From Duganella zoogloeoides (lineage in GTDB: Bacteria; Pseudomonadota; Gammaproteobacteria; Burkholderiales; Burkholderiaceae_D), in contig NZ_CP140152.1 in the NCBI RefSeq assembly GCF_034479515.1, forward strand, positions 1,550,001 through 1,614,000: a stretch of 64,000 nt of DNA. Direction: 5' to 3'. Positions 57,192-64,000 of this stretch are shown piece after piece (within the stretch, counting starts at the first letter, position 1; each line of letters begins with the position of its first letter). Below the pieces are notes generated by a model, which saw only the letters and a list, made by a program, of their open reading frames with translations, was not told the origin of the DNA and did not search any database. A program made the position numbers and the translations under genes.

Positions 57192-57764
57192 TTACTTGCC
57201 TTCGCCGCAGCACTTTTTGTACTTCTTGCCGCTGCCGCAAGGGCAGGGATCGTTACGTCCCACCTTGGCGGTCTTGGCGGGGGCCGCCGGGTGGAAGTGG
57301 GCGTGGATAAGGATCACCGAGGGTGTTACTGCCGCCTCCCAATCCTCGCCGGCGCGCGCGAACGGCGCCAGCCAGGTGGGCTCGGCGGCGCGCAGGGCAT
57401 GCCAGCTGGCGGCGTCGAGTTGCATGCCGGCTTCAAAGCCGGCGGTCCAGGCTTCGGCCGTCCAGGCGCCGCCGCATTCGTAGATCGGCTCGAAACTGGC
57501 CGGATCTTTTTGCATCCAGGTGCGCATGTACTGTTCATGGCGCAACACCAGCACGGTAGCGGCCTCGACCGCTTTGGCGTCGGCCGGCGCGGCATCGCCC
57601 CAGACCACCGGCAACCACGCTGCGCGGGCGATGTCGCCAGGGCCGATCACCAGCGCCGTCAGCAAACCTTCGAGTCCGGCCACGTCCAGCGCTTGCGGCG
57701 AGATGGCGGCCAGCAGGTCGTCGAGTTGGTCGTATTCGTCATCGTTGAGCGGAGTGTTGAGCAT
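57192..57764 (-). CDS. YecA/UPF0149 family protein with SEC-C zinc motif
   Basis: A 190-residue protein. The N-terminal UPF0149/YecA domain ([35 protein letters not shown], about 1-160) is followed by a C-terminal SEC-C zinc finger ([19 protein letters not shown]), with the Cys-x-Cys and Cys-Cys ligands intact. SEC-C motifs bind zinc and are used by SecA to reach SecB and ribosomes; the role of YecA-type proteins is unsettled. The ATG at 57764 is chosen; an upstream ATG at 57800 is possible. Confidence 0.88.
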   Translation of the reverse strand: MLNTPLNDDEYDQLDDLLAAISPQALDVAGLEGLLTALVIGPGDIARAAWLPVVWGDAAPADAKAVEAATVLVLRHEQYMRTWMQKDPASFEPIYECGGAWTAEAWTAGFEAGMQLDAASWHALRAAEPTWLAPFARAGEDWEAAVTPSVILIHAHFHPAAPAKTAKVGRNDPCPCGSGKKYKKCCGEGK

Positions 57765-57919
57765 GGCGGCAATCTGGTAGTGAACTAATCGAGCCGACAT
57801 TGTACCCGTTGCAACACAACAGCTGGTATTGCAAGCAATTGGTAGGGCTTGGGTGCGGTGGCGCACTAAATAATCGGACCGCATGGCCGAGAATGGCGGT
57901 ATTCAATGAGGAGAGCACC

Positions 57920-58087
57920 ATGCCCGCCATGTCAAACACCCCAGCCGAGCTGCGCGCTCACATCACGCCCGACCCGGACGTGCCGCCGCCACCACCGGAA
58001 AAAGACCCACCGCCCGATAACACGCCGCTGCCCGAGGAGCCTCCGATCGAAGAGCCTACCCCCAAGCAGCCGCCAATGAAGGTTTAA
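57920..58087 (+). CDS. Small proline-rich protein, unrecognised
   Basis: A 55-residue protein, over one-third proline, with Asp and Glu (DPDVPPPPPEKDPPPDNTPL) and no signal peptide or membrane segment. A GAGGAG ribosome site lies just upstream of the ATG, which supports translation. It ends overlapping the stop codon of the convergent small gene at 58084. I recognise no family; it is probably an intrinsically disordered protein. Confidence 0.6.
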   Translation: MPAMSNTPAELRAHITPDPDVPPPPPEKDPPPDNTPLPEEPPIEEPTPKQPPMKV

Positions 58088-58266
58088 GGTTGGGACGGCG
58101 CCGCGTTACCGTCCTTCGGTAACGGCGGAATGCTCTTGATCGCTTCGTCAGTCTCCTGCTTGCCTGGCGAAGGTTCGCCGCTGCCGATATCGGCCTCCTC
58201 GGTCAGGTGGCCTGCGTCGCGCGCGGGATCGTGGTCGCTGGTGCCCGGTTTGGATGCTTGATTCAT
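58084..58266 (-). CDS. Small hydrophilic protein, unrecognised
   Basis: A 60-residue polar, acidic protein (SKPGTSDHDPARDAGHLTEE, KQETDEAIKSIPPLPKDGN) with no signal peptide or membrane span. A GGGAGA ribosome site lies upstream of the ATG at 58266. Its stop codon overlaps that of the convergent proline-rich gene by 3 bp. Composition resembles small stress-associated disordered proteins, but no family is recognised. Confidence 0.55.
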   Translation of the reverse strand: MNQASKPGTSDHDPARDAGHLTEEADIGSGEPSPGKQETDEAIKSIPPLPKDGNAAPSQP

Positions 58267-58431
58267 ATGGTCTCCCGTTGATGTGTCGTCACAGCCTAGC
58301 ATGTTCATCCGCGGTCCGGCGCACGCGCTGGCAATGGTGCAAACATGATAGAAAGTGTGACAGTTGTTGCTCTTGAGTTACATATTTTCATATTTCTTCG
58401 GTGCGTCACACTGCTGTCATCGAAGTGTTTC

Positions 58432-58437
58432 TATAAT
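58432..58437 (+). promoter_or_regulatory. Possible -10 box upstream of the 45-residue protein
   Basis: TATAAT in an AT-rich 207-bp intergenic region, 36 bp before the ATG at 58474. No convincing -35 was found at standard spacing. Confidence 0.35.
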
Positions 58438-58473
58438 TTAGTCAGATCATCGTTTTTCACAACGGAGAGCATC

Positions 58474-58611
58474 ATGGGCAATTCCCTGCACAATAAAATC
58501 TACCTCGGCCGTCGTAGCGTTGCCTTGGGCACCAAGCGCGTACAGGCACTGCTGTGCGTAGCGGCGTTTGCCAGCATCGGCGCGGTCTGGTTGCTGATCC
58601 GCGCGTTGTAG
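58474..58611 (+). CDS. Small single-span membrane protein, unrecognised
   Basis: A 45-residue basic protein with a C-terminal hydrophobic span (LLCVAAFASIGAVWLLI) and a positively charged N-terminal half (YLGRRSVALGTKRVQ), which predicts an N-in orientation. A CGGAGAG ribosome site precedes the ATG at 58474. The frame is open further upstream, but only this start has a site. No family is recognised. Confidence 0.55.
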   Translation: MGNSLHNKIYLGRRSVALGTKRVQALLCVAAFASIGAVWLLIRAL

Positions 58612-58694
58612 TGCCTTGCCCGCGGACGATGCAGGGCTGCGCGCCTTGCCGTCGTGCCGTGGTGCGCGTACCATGAGGGCCGCAGCAGTCTCTT

Positions 58695-59075
58695 ATGGAA
58701 AAAATGGCAATGAAGAACGACAAATTAACGCAAGACGAATACAACGCGCTCGATGAAATCAAGGCTGGCGTCAAGACCGAGCGCTACAGCGCCTGCGTGG
58801 GCCGCAATACCAAGCGCTTGGCTGGCCTGAAATTGTTCAGCGTTGCCCGCAACGGCCGTATCTCCCTGACCGACAAGGGCGAGCAGACCTTGTTCCTGCG
58901 CCGCTGCATCCTGGCGCTGCGCGCCATTGCCGACGATGGCGCGAGCCCGATCGGCGCCGACGTGGCCCTGTTCCTCGGCAAGAAATCCCATATCGTGCCG
59001 CGCGCCGAAGGCGGCTTCGAGATTTCCGACAAGGGCCGCGAATCGCTGGCCGACATCGAACAACAGGGTCTGTAA
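58695..59075 (+). CDS. Conserved-looking small protein with winged-helix-like pattern
   Basis: A 126-residue soluble protein rich in Lys, Arg, Asp and Glu. Two similar segments (RNGRISLTDKGEQTLFLRR and AEGGFEISDKGRESLADIEQ) each look like the strand and recognition end of a winged helix, so DNA binding is possible. I do not recognise a family. ATGs at 58695, 58704 and 58710 are all in frame; which one is used is unclear. A terminator follows at 59091. Confidence 0.6.
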   Translation: MEKMAMKNDKLTQDEYNALDEIKAGVKTERYSACVGRNTKRLAGLKLFSVARNGRISLTDKGEQTLFLRRCILALRAIADDGASPIGADVALFLGKKSHIVPRAEGGFEISDKGRESLADIEQQGL

Positions 59076-59090
59076 CGACCAGGTATCACC

Positions 59091-59120
59091 AAAAACGCTC
59101 CGCTGGAGCGTTTTTTTTTG
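59091..59120 (+). terminator. Intrinsic terminator after the 58695 gene
   Basis: AAAAACGCTCC, loop GCT, GGAGCGTTTTT and a further T-run. Confidence 0.92.
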
Positions 59121-59158
59121 TTGTATCCTAGCATTGCCACCACACCACTGCGCCGCCC

Positions 59159-62100
59159 GTGAAAAGAATCGATACCCTGCAAAAATTCAGGAAGCTGTTC
59201 GGCGTGCTGGTGGTCGCCGTCGCGGTGGTGGTAATGATCATCGTCATCGGCCTGGCCCATGTGCTCAACCAGAGCCGGCTGCGCTACTACGCCGCGGCCG
59301 ATGAAACCGCGCGCAACCTGGCCATCACGCTCGAGGGATTTTTACAGGCGCATTTCCTCGAGGTGGACCTGGCGCTGCGGCGCGCCAACGCCGAGTTCGG
59401 CGCCATGCACGCAGCCGGCACCTACACCGACCAGGCGTTCAGCACCTATCTGAGCAGCCTGAAGGAGCGCGTGCCGCAGGCGCAGGCGGTGCGCGGGTCC
59501 GACGCCAGCGGCCGGGTGATTTTTGGCGACGAGGTCGATCCCGCCCATCCGCAAGACATCAGCATCCGTGAATTCTTCCAGCGCGCGAGGCTTGAGCGCA
59601 AGCTGAGCTTTGGCTTGCCGGTGCAATCGCGCATTACCGGCAAGTGGGTGTTGCCGGTGGCGATGCCGCTCACTTTGCCCGATGGCAGCTTCGGCGGCAC
59701 GGCGTATGTGACCATCAACAGCACGACGCTGGACCAATCGTTTGCCGCGCTCAAGATCGGCGCGCACGGTTCGATCGTGCTGCTCGATGCGCGCAAGCGC
59801 GTGCTGCACCGGTATCCGCAAGTAGAGGGCATGGAGATCGGCAGCATCATCAAGGTCAACCCGCTCACCCAGGACATTCTCGACGGCAAGAGCCGGCGCG
59901 GTACGTTTACCGTGATCAGCCCGCGTGATCAGCTCGAACGCACCTTGAGCATGGAGCAGGTGGGCAACTATCCGGTGTACGTGGTCGTTGGGCTTGCCAG
60001 CAAGGATTTCCTGGCGCCGTGGTATCACAAGGAAATTCGCAACGTCGGCATCTTCATAACGCTGATGTTGCTGCTGGCCGCTGTGCTGCTGCAGAGCTTG
60101 CGTGTCGGCTTGCGCAAGCAGTGGCAATCGGTGCAGCAACTGGTGGAGGCCGAAGACGCGCTGCAACAGTCGCTGGCGCGGTTGACCGCTTCCGAATCGC
60201 GCTGGCGCTCGCTGACCGAAGGCTTGCCGCAAATGGTGTGGACCGCGCGTGCCGACCTGCGCCTCGATTTTCTCAGTCATCACTGGCAAGAATTCAGCGG
60301 CATTGCGGCACAGGAAATGATGGGCGACGGTAACTGGTCGCGCGTGATCCATCCCGACGACATGGCCCCGCTCGCTGCCGAATGGCTGCGCGCCAGGCAA
60401 GGCGGACGCGAGTTTCGTTGCGATGCCCGCCTGCGCCGCCACGACGGCGTGTGGCGCGTGTTCGACCACCATGCGCTGGCCCAGCAAGATGCCCATGGCA
60501 ATGTGCTGGGCTGGGTGGGCAGCAGCACCGACCGCACCGAATCGCGCGCCGCCCACGAGGCGCTGTTGCTGGCGAAGGAGGAGGCGCTCAAGGCCGGCCG
60601 CGCCAAGACCGAGTTCGTGGCCAATATGAGCCACGAAATCCGCTCACCGATGAACGCCGTGCTGGGCATGCTGCAATTGCTGCAGCAAACCGGCATGAAC
60701 GAGCGCCAGCAGGATTACGTGGCCAAGGCCGGCTCCGCTGCCCGCGCCTTGTTGGGGCTGCTCAACGACATCCTCGATTTTTCCAAGGTGGAGGCCGGCA
60801 AGCTGGCGCTCGACCCGCACCCGTTCCGTTTCGATAAATTGTGGCGCGACCTGGCGGTGATTCTGTCGGCCAACGTCGGCGCCAAGCAGGTGGAAGTGTT
60901 GTTCCGCATCGACCCGGCGCTGCCGGCGGCAGCCGTGGGCGACGACCTGCGCCTGCAACAGATTCTGCTCAACCTGGCCGGCAACGCCATCAAATTCACC
61001 GAACGCGGCGAAGTGGTGGTGTCGGCGCGGCTGGCAGCACGCAGCGGCACGCGGCTGGCCGTGTGCTTTGCCATCAGCGATACCGGCATAGGCATCTCGG
61101 ACGAACAGCGCCAGCGCATTTTCGACGGCTTCTCACAAGCCGAGGCATCGACCGCGCGCCGTTACGGCGGCACCGGCCTGGGCCTGGCGATCAGCCAGCG
61201 CCTGGTGGCGCTGATGGGCGGCCAGTTGGGCGTGCAAAGCACGGTGGGCAAGGGCAGCGTGTTCGACTTCATGCTCGAGTTCGAAATCGCGGACGGCGCG
61301 GCGCTGGCGCCGGTACCGTTCCATGCGCTGGCCCACCTGTCGTGCCTGGTAGTGGACGACAATCCCACCGCGCGCGCGGTGCTCGGCGAAATGGCGACCT
61401 CGTTCGGCTGGCGGGTGGACCTGGCGGCCGGCGGCGAGCAGGCGCTGGCGATGATCGCCGCCAGGATCGAAGCCGGCAGCGCCTACGACGTGGTGTTCAT
61501 CGACTGGCGCATGCCAGAGCTCGACGGTTGGGAAACCAGTTGCCGCATCCGCCAGCTGGGCGCCAGCGGCAAGTTGCCGCTGATCGTGATGGTCACTGCC
61601 TATGACCGCGAAATGCTGGCCCAGCGCCAGCAGGACCTGTCGCCGGTGCTTGACGGCTTTGTCGTCAAGCCGGTGACGGCGTCGATGCTGTTCGACGCCG
61701 TGGCCGATGCCCGCCTCGAGCACCGCGTGCACCGCCCGGCCGTGCCGATGCCGGCCGGTTCCCGCCTGGCGGGACTGCGGCTGCTGCTGGTGGACGACAA
61801 TCCGGCCAACCAGCAGGTGGCCAGCGAGTTGCTGAGCAATGACGGCGCCCGCGTGCAGGTGGCCAGTTCCGGTCTGCTGGCGCTTCAGGCGCTCTCCGGC
61901 CAGGCGCCGTTGCCGGACCTGATCCTGATGGACATCCAGATGCCGGAAATGGATGGCTACCAAACCACGCAAGCGATCCTGCGCCAGCTGGGTCCGGCAG
62001 CGCCGCCGATCGTGGCCATGACCGCCAACGCCATGGCCGCCGACCGCACCGCCGCCCTCAACGCCGGCATGGCCGACCACGTGGGCAAACCGTTCGATCT

Positions 62101-62578
62101 GGCGCAGTTGATCGATGTGATCCTGCTGCACGTGGGGCGCGCACCGGTGTTGCCGATGGAGGCGGCGCCGGCATTGACGTTGGAAATCGGCGCTGCGCCC
62201 GTGGTGCATGACCGCAGCTTGCCTGCCCCCGGCATCAACAGCGAAGCCGCGCTCAAGCGCATGGGCGGCCTGAAGTCGATTTACCTGATGGCCTTGCGCG
62301 GTTTCGTCGAGGAAGCCGCGCGGCTGCTCGCGCAAATCGACAGCGCCCGCCCGACCCATGACGTGCAGGCCGCACTGCTGCCGCTGCATACCCTGAAGGG
62401 ACTGGCCGGCACCATCGGCGCCGAACGCCTGCAAGCGCTGGCGCGCACCGCGGAAAGCGCGTTGAAGAACGCGCCGCACGCGTGGGAGGAGCTGGGGCCG
62501 GTGATGGAGGAAACCGCAGGATTGGGCGACGAGATTGCCACGCTGGTAGCGACACTTGCTGCGCCACCCGCCGGTTGA
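59159..62578 (+). CDS. Hybrid sensor histidine kinase (dCACHE-PAS-HisKA-HATPase-REC-REC-Hpt)
   Basis: A 1139-residue membrane-bound multi-step phosphorelay protein starting at GTG. Two membrane spans (about 14-34 and 298-318) bracket a periplasmic double-CACHE sensor. A PAS domain (about 350-465) precedes HisKA with the phospho-accepting His in [17 protein letters not shown] (about 490). HATPase motifs are [20 protein letters not shown] and [10 protein letters not shown]. Two receiver domains follow with acceptor Asp in [13 protein letters not shown] (about 780) and [13 protein letters not shown] (about 922). The C-terminal Hpt has [13 protein letters not shown] (about 1075). The final response regulator is not adjacent. 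The ligand, probably a small organic molecule, is unknown. Confidence 0.94.
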   Translation: MKRIDTLQKFRKLFGVLVVAVAVVVMIIVIGLAHVLNQSRLRYYAAADETARNLAITLEGFLQAHFLEVDLALRRANAEFGAMHAAGTYTDQAFSTYLSSLKERVPQAQAVRGSDASGRVIFGDEVDPAHPQDISIREFFQRARLERKLSFGLPVQSRITGKWVLPVAMPLTLPDGSFGGTAYVTINSTTLDQSFAALKIGAHGSIVLLDARKRVLHRYPQVEGMEIGSIIKVNPLTQDILDGKSRRGTFTVISPRDQLERTLSMEQVGNYPVYVVVGLASKDFLAPWYHKEIRNVGIFITLMLLLAAVLLQSLRVGLRKQWQSVQQLVEAEDALQQSLARLTASESRWRSLTEGLPQMVWTARADLRLDFLSHHWQEFSGIAAQEMMGDGNWSRVIHPDDMAPLAAEWLRARQGGREFRCDARLRRHDGVWRVFDHHALAQQDAHGNVLGWVGSSTDRTESRAAHEALLLAKEEALKAGRAKTEFVANMSHEIRSPMNAVLGMLQLLQQTGMNERQQDYVAKAGSAARALLGLLNDILDFSKVEAGKLALDPHPFRFDKLWRDLAVILSANVGAKQVEVLFRIDPALPAAAVGDDLRLQQILLNLAGNAIKFTERGEVVVSARLAARSGTRLAVCFAISDTGIGISDEQRQRIFDGFSQAEASTARRYGGTGLGLAISQRLVALMGGQLGVQSTVGKGSVFDFMLEFEIADGAALAPVPFHALAHLSCLVVDDNPTARAVLGEMATSFGWRVDLAAGGEQALAMIAARIEAGSAYDVVFIDWRMPELDGWETSCRIRQLGASGKLPLIVMVTAYDREMLAQRQQDLSPVLDGFVVKPVTASMLFDAVADARLEHRVHRPAVPMPAGSRLAGLRLLLVDDNPANQQVASELLSNDGARVQVASSGLLALQALSGQAPLPDLILMDIQMPEMDGYQTTQAILRQLGPAAPPIVAMTANAMAADRTAALNAGMADHVGKPFDLAQLIDVILLHVGRAPVLPMEAAPALTLEIGAAPVVHDRSLPAPGINSEAALKRMGGLKSIYLMALRGFVEEAARLLAQIDSARPTHDVQAALLPLHTLKGLAGTIGAERLQALARTAESALKNAPHAWEELGPVMEETAGLGDEIATLVATLAAPPAG

Positions 62579-62591
62579 TTGTTGCAACAAG

Positions 62592-63173
62592 TTAGCCCAC
62601 GGTAAACATCATACTACCGCCCAACGCCATCTTTTCCCGCAACAGCGTGCTGGTGCCGATATCTTCGAGCGTCGGCCAGGCGACCAGGCTGGTGAGCTGG
62701 ACGGCGGCGTAAGCTCCGTCGTCGGCGTGCCAGACCACGCTCAGGACCAGGCTTTCAATGCCTTCTGGGGTGACGCCCCGGACGTTCGCACCGGACGAGG
62801 TCGCAACATCATATGCATAGCGCTGGTGGTGCACGGGGAGGGCAGCGTATTGCTGCCTGGCCCATGCCGGGTCCGGCCGCTGGAGCGGCCCGGGGTCTGG
62901 ATCGTCCGGAAATAACTCGGCAAAGGTTCTGCCCGCAGGCTCGGTGGCGCCGTCTGCCACCAGCGCGACAGTCACGCGCTGGTCCGGTGACAGTTCGCGT
63001 ACCGCGACGAAGGTCAGCATGGTGGTTGGAGCGGCCGTGGCGCCACCCACGTCGAGGCAGGCGCGCGGCGCCATCGTGCGGCGGCTCGCGAGCCGCACAT
63101 CGATCATGGTCATGCCGGCCGTGCTGACTGTCGCCATCACGACATCATCGACCTCGATACGCAAAGCCGGCAT
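62592..63173 (-). CDS. Hypothetical protein downstream of the M16 peptidase
   Basis: A 193-residue protein without signal peptide or membrane span, beginning MPALRIEVDDVVMATVSTAG. The composition is balanced with many beta-forming segments (DQRVTVALVADGATEPAGRT). No family is recognised. An AGGGAACGG ribosome site supports the ATG at 63173. It starts 10 bp after the stop of the M16 peptidase and is probably co-transcribed with it. Confidence 0.65.
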   Translation of the reverse strand: MPALRIEVDDVVMATVSTAGMTMIDVRLASRRTMAPRACLDVGGATAAPTTMLTFVAVRELSPDQRVTVALVADGATEPAGRTFAELFPDDPDPGPLQRPDPAWARQQYAALPVHHQRYAYDVATSSGANVRGVTPEGIESLVLSVVWHADDGAYAAVQLTSLVAWPTLEDIGTSTLLREKMALGGSMMFTVG

Positions 63174-63183
63174 GATCCGTTCC

Positions 63184-64000
63184 CTATTTGGCGGCTGGCT
63201 GGAAGCCATCGGTGCCGATGTCGAGTTCCGTCACGTCGCCGTATTTTTTGGCGACGTCGCGGATGTCGTCAGCCTTGCCGATCAACACCGTTTGCAGGTT
63301 GTTGCGCGGGAAGTGCTGGTTCACCAGTGCCTTGGCGCGCTCGGGCGTGAGGCTGTCGACGTCGCGCGTAAAGTTGTCGATCTGTTCGCGGCCGACGTTG
63401 GACGCGTACATATCGCCGAGCAGCCCGGCCAGCTGTTCGCCGGTTTCATAGCGCGGCGGGAACTGGCCTTTCACGTACGCCTTGGCCGAATCGAGCGTGG
63501 CCTTGTCGATGCCCTTGTCCCACAGGCGCTGGTAGGTCTTGTGCGCCAGGGCCAGCGCATCGCCGGTCTTGGCCGACGCCGTGAAACTCGAGATGGCAAA
63601 GGTGCCGGTTTGCGACAGCACGCTGAACTGGCTGTTGGCGCCGTAGGTCAGGCCGGAGTTTACGCGCAGCTCGTCGTTGAGCCACGACGTGAAGCGGCCG
63701 CCCAGGATGGTGTTGAGCACTTGCAGCGGCACGTAGTCGGCGTCGTTGCGGGCGATGCCGGCGCCGCCGATCAGGAACGTGGTCTCGATGGCGTCGGGCT
63801 TGTTCACCAGCCACACGCGCGACCTGTCGGCTTGTACTTTACCGTTGTCCTGCTGCTGCGGCGCCGGGCCGGCAGCTTTCCAGGCGCCGAACAGCGATTC
63901 GATCTGGCGGCGCATCTCGTCCTTCTGGAAGTCGCCCACCACCACGATGGCGGCGTTGTCCGGACGGTAGAACTGGCCGTAGTAGCGTCGCACGTCAGCT
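63184..64000 (-). CDS. M16 family zinc peptidase, C-terminal half (5' end outside window)
   Basis: The visible 271 codons are the C-terminal half of an M16 (insulinase/PqqF-like) peptidase. Segments include DNAAIVVVGDFQKDEMRRQI, VLNTILGGRFTSWLNDELR, TYGANSQFSVLSQTGTFAIS and the C-terminal VLIGKADDIRDVAKKYGDV. The zinc motif HxxEH lies in the N-terminal half beyond the window. In this half the inactive domain's R/Y pair (LRVNSGLTYG), which binds the substrate C-terminus, is present. It is probably a periplasmic processing peptidase; pairing with a second M16 gene beyond the edge is common. Confidence 0.88.
   Translation of the reverse strand, partial: ADVRRYYGQFYRPDNAAIVVVGDFQKDEMRRQIESLFGAWKAAGPAPQQQDNGKVQADRSRVWLVNKPDAIETTFLIGGAGIARNDADYVPLQVLNTILGGRFTSWLNDELRVNSGLTYGANSQFSVLSQTGTFAISSFTASAKTGDALALAHKTYQRLWDKGIDKATLDSAKAYVKGQFPPRYETGEQLAGLLGDMYASNVGREQIDNFTRDVDSLTPERAKALVNQHFPRNNLQTVLIGKADDIRDVAKKYGDVTELDIGTDGFQPAAK

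Overview
The window is a 64 kb piece of a high-GC beta-proteobacterial chromosome, most likely from the family Oxalobacteraceae (Massilia, Duganella or Janthinobacterium type). The assignment is an inference. It rests on the very long alanine-rich RpoD, the hemC-hemD-hemX-hemY cluster next to a divergent ppc, the nadE-glnB pair, the ftsK-lolA-rarA order, a PEP-CTERM protein and the general codon use. No phage, integrase, insertion sequence or CRISPR array is visible. Most of the window is ordinary core chromosome with small accessory patches.

Layout. 1-4.6 kb: a stress-type KGG protein behind a sigma-E-like promoter, purU-yaeQ, an Rpn-type nuclease, a DUF2807 secreted protein and a truncated RlmI-like gene. 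4.6-8 kb: two c-type cytochromes with a 31-codon reading frame between them, then proQ-like and RNase D-like genes. 8-13.8 kb: rpoD, a PQQ-type sugar dehydrogenase with a GNAT enzyme, and a ParD-like/methionine aminopeptidase pair. 13.8-24.3 kb: a periplasmic-propeller sensor kinase, ppc, and the heme genes hemC, hemD, hemX, hemY. 24.3-28.6 kb: a TonB-dependent siderophore receptor with FecR and a FecI-type sigma factor behind a clear Fur box. 28.7-36.4 kb: ppa, a YciI-like and an SDR gene divergent from an AraC regulator, a Crp/Fnr regulator, a FemAB-like acyltransferase, nadE and glnB.

36.4-42.6 kb: a rhamnogalacturonan lyase operon with a PEP-CTERM protein, a TRIC-type channel, an OYE-family reductase, smr and trxB. 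42.7-50.8 kb: ftsK-lolA-rarA, an alpha/beta hydrolase, two small exported proteins, serS and two tandem tRNA-Ser(CGA) genes. 50.8-64 kb: an AraC regulator, a DMT exporter, hemerythrin, a decayed mosaic glycosidase remnant, a divergent MFS/LysR pair, ldhA, a SEC-C protein, several small unrecognised genes, a large hybrid histidine kinase and a truncated M16 peptidase at the edge.

The most distinctive items are: the ParD-like/MetAP pair with helically phased direct repeats over its promoter; the mosaic pseudogene at 53.4-53.8 kb; the truncated rRNA methyltransferase with a degenerate 8-bp repeat over its stop codon; the His/Gln/Pro/Ser insert in HemD; the tandemly duplicated tRNA-Ser units beside serS; and several strong operator-like repeats beside regulators. 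No previously undescribed multi-gene defence or mobile system could be supported. The closest candidate for unusual biology is the ParD-like/MetAP module.
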